Shown one piece after another: positions 1 through 7,125 of a stretch of DNA of 16,486 nucleotides. The stretch is from an uncultured Sphingomonadales bacterium (lineage in GTDB: Bacteria > Pseudomonadota > Alphaproteobacteria > Sphingomonadales > Sphingomonadaceae). How positions within the stretch are numbered: the first letter of the stretch is position 1; every line of letters begins with the position of its first letter. The position numbers were made by a program, and so were the translations under genes. The notes beneath the pieces are model-generated. The model did not search any database. It saw only the letters and a program-made list of their open reading frames with translations, and was not told the origin of the DNA. Where the stretch lies: NCBI GenBank assembly GCA_903828025.1, contig CAIKKO010000137.1, positions 1 to 16,486 on the forward strand, written 5' to 3'.

Positions 1-2
1 GC

Positions 3-125
3 AACCTTGGGTTTGACCAGACGCCGCTGACGACCATCAGTGGGAGCGTTGATTTCCGCTCAGAAATTGCCCGATCTGGAAGGCAGAGTATGGCGTGGAC
101 AAACATCTCTAAGTTATTGGTATAA
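3..125 (+). CDS. possible C-terminal end of an unidentified gene (partial)
   Basis: One frame is open from the left edge for 40 codons and closes with TAA at 123-125. The peptide ends ...WTNISKLLV and I recognise no family in it. The stretch is short enough to be chance. It sits on the element side of the tRNA fragment, so if real it probably belongs to the integrated element. Its start and most of the protein lie outside the window. Confidence 0.2.
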   Translation, partial: NLGFDQTPLTTISGSVDFRSEIARSGRQSMAWTNISKLLV

Positions 126-238
126 AGTCGAAAAAATGACCCTTCTACGAGTTTGTCAATTTTCACAAAACCTTGACACGTCTTCTAAGCGTCAGTTAAA
201 CCATTGAACTTATATAACATTCCTAATCGATTTGTGTT
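126..238. other. AT-rich non-coding segment at the edge of a putative integrated element
   Basis: This stretch is visibly richer in A and T than the rest of the window and holds no convincing gene. It contains a five-base inverted repeat (gtcaa at 155-159, ttgac at 173-177), which could be an integrase or excisionase arm site or chance. A TTGACA hexamer lies at 173-178, but the hexamer 17 bases downstream (196-201) is a poor -10 match. The composition change ends at the tRNA fragment, as expected at the end of an integrated element. Confidence 0.4.
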
Positions 239-283
239 CTCCGAAGGCAGAGGCCACAGGTTCGAATCCTGTCGGGTGCACCA
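239..283 (+). other. 3' fragment of tRNA-Arg(CCG), likely attachment (att) site
   Basis: The fragment reads as the 3' part of a tRNA: an anticodon loop ctccgaa at 239-245 with anticodon CCG, the 3' anticodon strand ggcag, a five-base variable loop, a perfect T arm (acagg-ttcgaat-cctgt at 256-272), the 3' acceptor strand cgggtgc at 273-279, a discriminator A and an encoded CCA at 281-283. The bases just upstream (gtgtt) cannot pair with ggcag, and no gcacccg acceptor strand with a D arm precedes it, so this is not a functional tRNA. Phage-type tyrosine integrases commonly recombine in the anticodon or T region of tRNA genes and leave such a duplicated 3' end at the far side of the element. The orientation predicts that the element and the intact tRNA-Arg gene lie to the left of the window. 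Confidence 0.75.
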
Positions 284-302
284 TAACTCCCTCGTCGTGG
301 CG

Positions 303-839
303 CTACAGCGTCTTGCCCATGCGGATCAGTGGTACGATCACGCCTTCGCGCGTCTTTGCCTCGACTGGTTCGATCTCGGCGTAGCCGCAGACCTTGTAGA
401 GCGGCACGCCGGCCATCGTTGCCATCATTTCCGCCTTGCCGAAGCCGGCGGTGCGCGCGGCGTTTTCGCAGAGGTCCATGATCAGCTTGCCGATCCCGCG
501 CCGGGCATGGTCCGGATCGACATACATCGCGCGGATCTTGGCGGTATCGGTGGCCGGGTCGAGCGGCAGGGGCTCGCGCGGGACAATGCTGTTGTCGCCG
601 CCGAACAGCGTCGCGCGGAAGCTCCAGCCGCCGCAGCCGACGAGGGCGCCCTCGCTCTCGATCAGGAAATAGGTCTGGTCCTGCACCAGCTGGGTATCGA
701 GCCCCATGACCTGGTGGCTGGCGGCGACTTGCTCGGGGGTGAGGAACCCGGTCTGCAATTGCTCGATGGCGCGCGTCATCAGTGCGCGCAGCGCGGGCAG
801 GTCGTCCATCTGGGCGAGGCGGTGGGTCAGCTTGGTCAT
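303..839 (-). CDS. GNAT-family N-acetyltransferase
   Basis: This encodes a 178-residue cytoplasmic protein with a single GNAT fold. The acetyl-CoA pyrophosphate-binding motif A is clear: IRAMYVDPDHARRGIGK at residues 102-118, with R113-R114-G115-I116-G117 matching the (Q/R)xxGx(G/A) loop. A later VPLYKVCGY segment (145-153) is the usual GNAT motif B region. The family moves an acetyl group from acetyl-CoA to an amine, and the substrate cannot be told from sequence. The open frame continues upstream, but that part overlaps the transpeptidase gene. The ATG at 839 begins ten bases after the transpeptidase stop and is followed directly by the conserved N-terminus, so I chose it. No strong Shine-Dalgarno is visible, which suggests co-transcription and perhaps coupling with the upstream gene. 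Confidence 0.85.
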   Translation of the reverse strand: MTKLTHRLAQMDDLPALRALMTRAIEQLQTGFLTPEQVAASHQVMGLDTQLVQDQTYFLIESEGALVGCGGWSFRATLFGGDNSIVPREPLPLDPATDTAKIRAMYVDPDHARRGIGKLIMDLCENAARTAGFGKAEMMATMAGVPLYKVCGYAEIEPVEAKTREGVIVPLIRMGKTL

Positions 840-849
840 GGTCCGGGCG

Positions 850-2571
850 TCAGTATCCGGCCACGGCGCCCACCGGAAGCCGGGGATCGACCGAGCCGTA
901 GAGCGTGTCCTTGCCAATCGGGTGCTGGCCGATGGCCGGGCCGCCGACGAGAATTGCGGCCGCATTGCTTTCATAGCCCATCGGCGCGAGCTTGTGCCCG
1001 CGCGCTGCGAGCGCGGCCATGGTATCGGCGCTGAGAGCGTTCGGTTCGTAGAACAGCGCATCGGGCATCCACTGCGCATGAATGCGGGGGGCATCGTTGG
1101 CCTCGGTCACGGTCATGCCGTGGTCGATCATGTTGATCAAAACCTCGATCACCCCGGTCGGGATATGGCTGCCGCCGAGGGCGCCGAGTGCCATGACCAG
1201 CTTGCCGTCCTTGGTCACGATGGTCGGGGTCATCGAGGAGAGCGGGCGCTTGCCCGGCGCGATAGCGTTGTTCGCGCCTTCGACGAGGCCATACATGTTG
1301 GGTGCGCCGGGCTTGGACGAGAAATCGTCCATCTCGTCGTTGAGCAGGATGCCGGTGCCCGCCGCCGTGACCCGCGCGCCGAACCAGTCGTTGAGCGTAT
1401 AGGTCAGCGAGACGGCATTGCCCGCCGCGTCGACAATGGAAAAGTGCGTGGTGTTCGTGCCCTCGTGGCTTTCACCGGGCATGCCGAGCGAAACCGAGGG
1501 CGTGGCTTTGTCCGCCGCGATTCCGGCGCGCAAGGTGGCGGCGTAGTCGGCCGAAATGAATTTCGCGACATCGGATTTCACGAAGCCCGGATCGCCCAGA
1601 TTGACGTTGCGATCATGGTAGGCGCGGCGCAGCGCTTCGGTCAGGTAGTGCACGCCTTGCGCCGAATGCCAGCCCAGCGCGCCCATCGGATAGGCCGAGA
1701 GGATATTGAGCGTCTCGCACACCACGACCCCGCCCGAGCTGGGCAGCGGCGCTGAAATCACATGATAGCCCCGGTAGTCGCACTCGGTCGGCGTGCGCTC
1801 GACCGGCTTGTACCCGGCAAAATTGGCCATGGTGAGGATGCCGCCGTGCGCCTTGCTGGCGGCGACGATCTTCTGCGCGGCTTCGCCTTTGTAGAACGCG
1901 TCCGCGCCCTTGTCCGCGATTTGCTGGAGCATGCGGCCCAGATCGGCCTGCACCAGCCGGTCGCCCTTTTCCCAGGGTTTGCCCTGATGGAGGAACACGG
2001 CGGCGCTGGGGGCGTCCTTGGCGAAGTCTTCCGCCCCTTCGGCGAGGAAGGTGGCATCGCCCTGATCCATCACGAAACCATCGCGCGCCAGCCCGATCGC
2101 GGCGGCCATCAGTTCGACGCGCGGGCGGGTGCCGTATTTTTCGCGCGCCATTTCCAGCCCAGCGACGGTGCCCGGTATGCCCACGGCCTTGTAACCGCGC
2201 GTCGAAAGCTCGGGGATCACGTTGCCCGCCTTGTCGCGATACATCGCGGCGGTGGCGGCGGCCGGGGCGGTCTCACGGAAATCGAGGAAGGTCTGGCGGC
2301 CATCGGCGAGGCGAATCGTCATGAACCCGCCGCCGCCGATATTGCCCGCCTCGGGGAAAGTGACGGCGAGGGCATACGCCACGGCAATCGCGGCATCGAC
2401 GGCATTGCCGCCCTTCTGCAGCACTTCCACCCCGGCTTCGCTGGCCAAGTGGTGCGCGGAGACGACCATGCCATGCTCCGCGCCCACCGGCACGGGTGAC
2501 GCCGCCTTTACGCTGCCGATGCCCAGCGAAAGGGCCGCCAATGCGGTGATTGCGGTTTTGCCGAATGCCAT
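850..2571 (-). CDS. ggt: gamma-glutamyltranspeptidase (glutathione hydrolase) precursor
   Basis: This encodes a 573-residue exported enzyme that cleaves gamma-glutamyl bonds, as in glutathione, and transfers the glutamyl group to water or amino acids in the periplasm. Residues 1-22 (MAFGKTAITALAAL...SVKA) form a signal peptide. The family marks are all present: RETAP at 99-103 (substrate-binding arginine), NTTHFS at 373-378 with T374 the predicted autocleavage nucleophile that starts the small subunit, MDDFS, PLSSM and a GALGGSH oxyanion/substrate loop. The length matches the family norm. I chose the ATG at 2571 because AGAGGG lies seven bases upstream and the signal peptide starts there. An in-frame upstream ATG would begin inside the preceding terminator region and bury the signal peptide. 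It sits between a TonB receptor gene upstream and a GNAT gene immediately downstream, suggesting a role in using an imported gamma-glutamyl compound. Confidence 0.95.
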   Translation of the reverse strand: MAFGKTAITALAALSLGIGSVKAASPVPVGAEHGMVVSAHHLASEAGVEVLQKGGNAVDAAIAVAYALAVTFPEAGNIGGGGFMTIRLADGRQTFLDFRETAPAAATAAMYRDKAGNVIPELSTRGYKAVGIPGTVAGLEMAREKYGTRPRVELMAAAIGLARDGFVMDQGDATFLAEGAEDFAKDAPSAAVFLHQGKPWEKGDRLVQADLGRMLQQIADKGADAFYKGEAAQKIVAASKAHGGILTMANFAGYKPVERTPTECDYRGYHVISAPLPSSGGVVVCETLNILSAYPMGALGWHSAQGVHYLTEALRRAYHDRNVNLGDPGFVKSDVAKFISADYAATLRAGIAADKATPSVSLGMPGESHEGTNTTHFSIVDAAGNAVSLTYTLNDWFGARVTAAGTGILLNDEMDDFSSKPGAPNMYGLVEGANNAIAPGKRPLSSMTPTIVTKDGKLVMALGALGGSHIPTGVIEVLINMIDHGMTVTEANDAPRIHAQWMPDALFYEPNALSADTMAALAARGHKLAPMGYESNAAAILVGGPAIGQHPIGKDTLYGSVDPRLPVGAVAGY

Positions 2572-2578
2572 GATCTTG

Positions 2579-2584
2579 CCCTCT
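2579..2584 (-). promoter_or_regulatory. ribosome binding site of ggt
   Basis: AGAGGG on the minus strand lies seven bases before the ATG at 2571. It supports the shorter 573-residue start over an in-frame ATG 27 codons upstream. Confidence 0.6.
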
Positions 2585-2617
2585 GGAAACGTTCCGCCGC
2601 ACCAAAGCAAAATAGAA

Positions 2618-2649
2618 GGGGGCGGGGAAGCCGAAACCTCCCCGCCCCC
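2618..2649 (-). terminator. intrinsic terminator after the TonB receptor gene
   Basis: An 11-base-pair perfect GC stem (2618-2628 pairing with 2639-2649) encloses a ten-base loop. On the minus strand it is followed by a T-rich run (ttctatttt, 2617-2609). It lies 24 bases after the receptor stop codon. Its distal end is only 38 bases before the ggt start codon, so ggt must depend on read-through or on a promoter overlapping the hairpin. Confidence 0.85.
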
Positions 2650-2673
2650 CAAGTCTGGCCACTGGGGCCGATC

Positions 2674-5334
2674 TTAGTACTTCACGCGGATCCGGGCGTA
2701 CCACTGGCCGCCGTTGAGGCCGAAGGGACCGCCGTTGCGCGGATAGACCTGGCCGTCGGCGGCGCCGCCGGTGACCGGGAAGATCTGCAGCGAATTGTTG
2801 TTCAGCTTGTCCGGGAAGGTGTTGAACAGGTTGTTCGCACCCACGCTGAGCGAAAACTCAGGCGACAGGCTGTAGGTCACGTCGAGGTCGGTCGTCGCCT
2901 TAGCGCCAAACTTCTGCAACGCGCCGCCGTTCGAACCTGCGGTGCCGGCCGAATTGCCATAGTCCGCAGCATTGATCCACGAACCATAGTAGTTTTCACG
3001 CGCCGTGACCGAGAGCTTGCCGGTCGAGTAGCTGGCCGTGAAGTGCGCAGCGTCGTGCGGTGCAAGGTTGCCGATGTTGGCAATCTGCGCGCCGCTGGTC
3101 ACGTTGGCATTCGCTGCCGTAACCTTGTTCTTGTTGTGGTTGTAGGCCAGCGACAGATTGAGGTCGCCGTCAAACGCCCGGGTCGCGAACGTTGCCACAA
3201 CGTCCACACCTTGCGTCCGCGTGCTCAGGCCGTTGGTGAAGTAGCCCACCTGACCGCCCACGCCGACGGCGGCGAGAACCGGGTACTTGGCAATGTCATC
3301 CGCTGTGATGCTGCCATCGGGATGCGTTGCATCCGCAATCGGGAATGCCTGCGAGATGAAGATGCGGTTGCGGACCTTGATGTTGTAGTAATCGACCGTC
3401 AGCGACAGACCCGAGACGGGCTGCGCGGTAAAGCCGATGCCGAAGTTGGTCGACTTCTCAGGCGTCAGCGGCTTGGCACCAAAGACCTGCGAAATGGCGC
3501 TGTCGACCGGGAAAGTGCCGGTCTGGATGGACGTGCCGCCGGCAAAGTTCGTGGTCAGCGTCGAGTTGTGCTGCTGGCCGGGCGAGGGTGCGTGGAAGCC
3601 TGTGCCAATCGTGCCGCGGATCGCGTAGCCGGGAATGAACTCGTAGCGGGTGTTGATCTTGCCAACCGATGCCGAGCCGAAGGTGTTGTAATGCTCATAC
3701 CGTCCGGCGACGCCGACGGTCCAGTTTTGCGTGATGTCGGTTTCAGCACCGCCGTAAATCGCGATGTTCGACTGGCTCCACTTGCCAGCCTGTGCCGGGC
3801 TCACGCCGCCGTAGCCCGAAGCGCCGCCCTGAGCATAGCCCTGGAAATCAGACGCGGTGAGCTGGTAGGTTTCCTTGCGATACTCGAAGCCGCCCGAAAG
3901 CGTGACCGGCCGGGCTAAGCCAACCTCGACCGGATAGGTCACGTCGAGGTTGAAGTCGGTTTCCTTCTGCGACTGACGCCCGAAATCGAAGCTGGTCTGT
4001 GTCGCGGTGTTGTAGGGCGCTGCCGAGGCCGGGTTGTTGGGGCTGAACGCGGTGTTGAGCGAATTGAACATGCTCAGATCGAGCGTGTTCTTGCTGCTCG
4101 ATGCCGAGACATCATAGGTGAGCTTGCCGAAGTTGCCCTTGATCCCCGCCACGCCAAACAATTCGTTCACCACGCCGACGAAGATGGGCGTGAAACCGGC
4201 CGGGTAGAGGTTGTGGAAATAAGGATCCTGCGTGGTGCTGCAGCCAAGGGCGTCGGCACCCGGGGTCGCATTGTAGTTGAGGAACGTGCGCGGGCAGAGC
4301 ACGATGTCACCGGCCGCGTAGGTGCTCTGGAGGGTTTTGCCGGAGGGGTCGAGGATCGCCGCTGTCGAAGCGCGATAGTTGAAGCTTTCCTCGGCCTTGC
4401 TGTGCGCTGCGTTGCCCACGACGTAGAACTTCGCGGTGTCCGAAAGCTCGAGCTCAGAGTTCAGCAGGATCTTCCAGCCGCGCGTGGGCGAGTTGCCCCA
4501 GATCTGGGCGGGGAGCGGGTAGTAGGGCAGCGCGCCGGCGTTGCCCGGGTTCTGCGCCGCATAGGCAAGCGCGGTCGGGCGCGTCACACCGCGGCTGGTG
4601 CGGGCATCATCGTTGTATTCGCCCGAGAGGTTGACCCATGCGCGTTCGCCGAGCTTGACGCCGGCGTTCGCTGCGATCTGGTAGCTCTGGCCATCGCCAT
4701 TGCGGTAGAACTGGCCATAACGACCCTGAACTTCCAGACCTTCCTTGTTGTCACGGATGCCATAGTTCATCACCCCGGCAATGGCGTCCGAACCATACTG
4801 CGCGGTCGCGCCATCGCGCAGCACCTGCAGGTTCTTGATCGCGATCGAGGGGATCGAGCCAATGTCCGCGCCTTGCGAGCCATAGCCGAGCCCGGTGTCG
4901 CCGCCCGAATAAACCTGAACCAGTGCCGACCGGTTCAGACGCTTGCCATTGATCATGACAAGGGTTTCGTCCGCCGACAGGCCGCGCAAGGAAGGCGAAT
5001 GAACGAAGGTCGATGCGTCTGAAATCACGTTCGACTGCACGCTGAACGACGGTACGACGTTCTTGACCACGTCGAGGAGGTTCGAAGTGGCCTGCGTTGC
5101 CAGCTCCTTCGAGCCGATCACGTCGATCGGCGAAGCGGAGCTCGTGACCGTGCGGTCGGTCCGGCGCGTACCGATAACGACGATGGCGTCAGCGGCTGGG
5201 GCTGCCTCAGCGGCGGCACCGGCGTCGGCGGAAGCTTGCTGCGCGAAGGCGGATTGCGGCGCGAACGCAGCGGTAAAGGCCGCGGCGGATGCCAGCAACG
5301 CGCTGCGAAGAGCAAATTGAGAAATAGTTCGCAC
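2674..5334 (-). CDS. TonB-dependent outer-membrane receptor
   Basis: This encodes an 886-residue precursor of an outer-membrane active transporter powered by TonB-ExbB-ExbD. A signal peptide (residues 1-31, ending QSAFA) is followed by a TonB-box-like segment around DAIVVIG (49-55). The plug domain follows, with VVKNVVPSFS, LRGLSADETLVMINGKRLN and VLRDGATAQYGSDAIAGVMNY. The rest is a long beta barrel that ends in the typical aromatic strand QWYARIRVKY. The plug style is the large-receptor type common in sphingomonads. I placed the start at the GTG at 5334 because AGGGG lies nine bases upstream and the signal peptide begins there. Upstream in-frame ATGs would add 29-71 residues in front of the signal peptide. 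The ligand cannot be read from sequence. The adjacent gamma-glutamyltranspeptidase hints at a peptide or glutathione-like compound, but iron chelates are equally possible. Confidence 0.92.
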   Translation of the reverse strand: MRTISQFALRSALLASAAAFTAAFAPQSAFAQQASADAGAAAEAAPAADAIVVIGTRRTDRTVTSSASPIDVIGSKELATQATSNLLDVVKNVVPSFSVQSNVISDASTFVHSPSLRGLSADETLVMINGKRLNRSALVQVYSGGDTGLGYGSQGADIGSIPSIAIKNLQVLRDGATAQYGSDAIAGVMNYGIRDNKEGLEVQGRYGQFYRNGDGQSYQIAANAGVKLGERAWVNLSGEYNDDARTSRGVTRPTALAYAAQNPGNAGALPYYPLPAQIWGNSPTRGWKILLNSELELSDTAKFYVVGNAAHSKAEESFNYRASTAAILDPSGKTLQSTYAAGDIVLCPRTFLNYNATPGADALGCSTTQDPYFHNLYPAGFTPIFVGVVNELFGVAGIKGNFGKLTYDVSASSSKNTLDLSMFNSLNTAFSPNNPASAAPYNTATQTSFDFGRQSQKETDFNLDVTYPVEVGLARPVTLSGGFEYRKETYQLTASDFQGYAQGGASGYGGVSPAQAGKWSQSNIAIYGGAETDITQNWTVGVAGRYEHYNTFGSASVGKINTRYEFIPGYAIRGTIGTGFHAPSPGQQHNSTLTTNFAGGTSIQTGTFPVDSAISQVFGAKPLTPEKSTNFGIGFTAQPVSGLSLTVDYYNIKVRNRIFISQAFPIADATHPDGSITADDIAKYPVLAAVGVGGQVGYFTNGLSTRTQGVDVVATFATRAFDGDLNLSLAYNHNKNKVTAANANVTSGAQIANIGNLAPHDAAHFTASYSTGKLSVTARENYYGSWINAADYGNSAGTAGSNGGALQKFGAKATTDLDVTYSLSPEFSLSVGANNLFNTFPDKLNNNSLQIFPVTGGAADGQVYPRNGGPFGLNGGQWYARIRVKY

Positions 5335-5543
5335 GATGGAAAACCCCTGATCATCAGCCGTCCGGCGTTCGCTCGGGACAAGCTTTGGTTGATGCGGTGC
5401 AGCAATATGCGCTGAGACCATGGTGTAAACAGCTTTGGGGGGCAAAACCCGCCTCAGGCTTTCGAAACTTCCGCCATGTGACATTTTTGCTATTGTTCTG
5501 AGGCAGGGCTTCGCTTTTGGGCCGCTCTGTATTTCAGCGCTGC
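5335..5543 (-). promoter_or_regulatory. upstream region of the TonB receptor, with its ribosome binding site
   Basis: This 209-base gap lies between the fusion-protein stop and the receptor start. AGGGG at 5344-5348 (minus strand) is the receptor's ribosome binding site. A seven-base inverted repeat, gcctcag (5451-5457) and ctgaggc (5499-5505), brackets an AT-richer patch that may hold the promoter. I see no convincing -35/-10 pair and no clear Fur box. No obvious intrinsic terminator for the fusion-protein gene is present. Confidence 0.4.
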
Positions 5544-6950
5544 TCACTCCCGCAGGGCTTCCTGCGAGATGCGGATCAGCGGCCCGAGGATGTAGTTGAG
5601 GATTGTCTGGCTGCCCGAGCGGATCGCCACTTCGCCGGTCATGCCCGGAATCACCGGCATGCCCGGGCCGAAGCTGGCGCGCCCGGCATCGAGCCGCACA
5701 CGGTAGAACAGGCCGCCGCGCGGGTCCTGGATCGCATCGGGCGAAACATCGACCACGCGCGCCTCCAGTGCGCCGTAAACCGTCGAATCATAAGCCGAAA
5801 TCTTGATCCGCGCGGGCAGGCCCGGCCAGATATTGCCGCGATCCTTGGGCGCGATGCGCGCCTCGATGATCACCTGGCTGGCGGCGGGCACGATTTCGGC
5901 CACCGGCTCGCCGCCGCGGATCACGCCGCCCACGGTGCGCACGTTGAGCCGGTTGATCACGCCATCGACGGGGGCGCGGATTTCCTCGCGGTCCACGCGG
6001 TCCTGCACCGCGCCGAACTGTTCGTCGGCCTTGGCGAGTTCCAGCCTGAGCTGCGCGGCCTGCGTGCGCACCTGCTCGATATCGCTCGCCCAGATCTCCC
6101 CGCGCCGCGCGGCGGATTCGCCAAGGCCGGCCGAGGATTGCGGGATCTGGTTGGCGACATCGGCAATACGCGTGCGCAGCGAGAGCAGCGCAGCGCGCTT
6201 GTCCAGCACGTCGCGTTCGGACACGGCATCTTCGGCATAAGCGCGTTCGAGCTTGGACAGCTGGTCTTCCGCAAGCCGCTCCTCGCTGCGCAAGTTGCTC
6301 AGCCGCGCCTGAAGCGAGCCGACTTCAGCGGATTTGGCCCGCGCCTGTTCATTGATCACGCCGACCTGGCTCATCCGCTGGGCGCGGCGTGAGGCGAACA
6401 GCCCGGCCTCGCTCGCGGCGATGTCGGGGGCCTCGCGCGCAAGGTCGGGCGGCGGAACGAAGCTGCCCGCGCCGGACAATTCCGCCTCGAGCCGGGCGAG
6501 AATGATGCGCTTGGCGACCAGATCGGTGCGCGCGCTTTCGATAGCCGCGCCAGTCGAGGCGTTGGAAATGCGCATCAGGACCTGGCCCTTGCGCACGCGC
6601 TGGCCTTCCGACACGAGGATCTCCTTCACGATCCCGCCTTCGAGATGCTGCACCATCTGGTTTTGGGTCGAAGGCAGCACGCGCCCCACGCCGCGCGTGA
6701 CCTTGTCCACGGTAAACACCGCCATCCACAGCACGATCAGGCCGAACGTCAGCCCCAGCGCTTTCAGCAGGCGCGAGGGGCCGCTGATGCCGAGCCGGTC
6801 GCTCCATGGCACGACCCCGCCGATCGGTTGGCTGGGCAGCGCCAGCGCGCCGCCGAGCGCGGCCTCAGCCTCGCCGGGACGCAAGTCGTCGAACAGGCTG
6901 GCGCCGCCGAGGGCAATGATGATCGTTTGGCGAAGGCGCGAAAGGCGCAT
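5544..6950 (-). CDS. type I secretion membrane fusion protein, HlyD/LapC family
   Basis: This encodes a 468-residue periplasmic adaptor that links the inner-membrane ABC exporter to the outer-membrane TolC-type pore. A cytoplasmic N-terminus of about 63 residues precedes one transmembrane segment (64-82, LGLTFGLIVLWMAVFTV). The first lipoyl half follows (97-128, with QHLEGGIVKEILVSEGQ), then a long alpha-helical hairpin rich in coiled-coil sequence (about 134-320). The second lipoyl half is IRAPVDGVINRL...GGEPVAEIVP (324-355) and the beta-barrel/proximal domain ends at the C-terminus. Domain order and length are typical of HlyD/LapC proteins. It is transcribed away from the ABC exporter gene across a 175-base shared upstream region, unlike most loci where the two genes are co-directional. 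It is inferred to serve the RTX protein encoded at the right edge. Confidence 0.93.
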   Translation of the reverse strand: MRLSRLRQTIIIALGGASLFDDLRPGEAEAALGGALALPSQPIGGVVPWSDRLGISGPSRLLKALGLTFGLIVLWMAVFTVDKVTRGVGRVLPSTQNQMVQHLEGGIVKEILVSEGQRVRKGQVLMRISNASTGAAIESARTDLVAKRIILARLEAELSGAGSFVPPPDLAREAPDIAASEAGLFASRRAQRMSQVGVINEQARAKSAEVGSLQARLSNLRSEERLAEDQLSKLERAYAEDAVSERDVLDKRAALLSLRTRIADVANQIPQSSAGLGESAARRGEIWASDIEQVRTQAAQLRLELAKADEQFGAVQDRVDREEIRAPVDGVINRLNVRTVGGVIRGGEPVAEIVPAASQVIIEARIAPKDRGNIWPGLPARIKISAYDSTVYGALEARVVDVSPDAIQDPRGGLFYRVRLDAGRASFGPGMPVIPGMTGEVAIRSGSQTILNYILGPLIRISQEALRE

Positions 6951-7125
6951 GGCAAGACCCCGGGAGCTGTTGGTGCGGTGATGGTTTCAGCACCGTTCGG
7001 GGTGATGTTTACCGTTCATTATCCTTGTTTTGGCTTGCGCGCGGCCTACGCAAAGTCCCCTAAACCCGGTTTACCGCGCCTTACCCATAAAATGGCAATC
7101 CCGGCTGGAAAGCGGGGTAAGCACC
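6951..7125. promoter_or_regulatory. divergent promoter region between fusion-protein and ABC-exporter genes
   Basis: This 175-base gap must hold the promoters for both arms of the secretion locus. Two copies of a TTTACCG core occur, and each extends to a TTTA-N7-TTAY pattern: TTTA 7008-7011 with TTAT 7019-7022, and TTTA 7070-7073 with TTAC 7081-7084. These resemble degenerate CtrA half-site pairs (TTAA-N7-TTAA). A GATAAT hexamer on the minus strand (7018-7023) could be a -10 for the fusion-protein gene, but no matching -35 is evident. AGCGGGG about ten bases before the ATG at 7126 may help ribosome binding. Confidence 0.45.

Noticed and set aside
173..201. TTGACA followed 17 bases later by ttaaac as a promoter.
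   Set aside because: The -10 hexamer matches only three of six consensus bases and no gene or intact tRNA follows in that direction.
136..207. A 23-codon open frame (MTLLRVCQFS...) in the AT-rich left segment.
   Set aside because: It is very short, has no ribosome binding site and shows no recognisable features.
204..1034. A plus-strand frame starting before the tRNA fragment and running through the acetyltransferase gene.
   Set aside because: It crosses the tRNA-like sequence and is antisense to a clear GNAT motif A; the translated sequence is low-complexity Arg/Ala/Gly.
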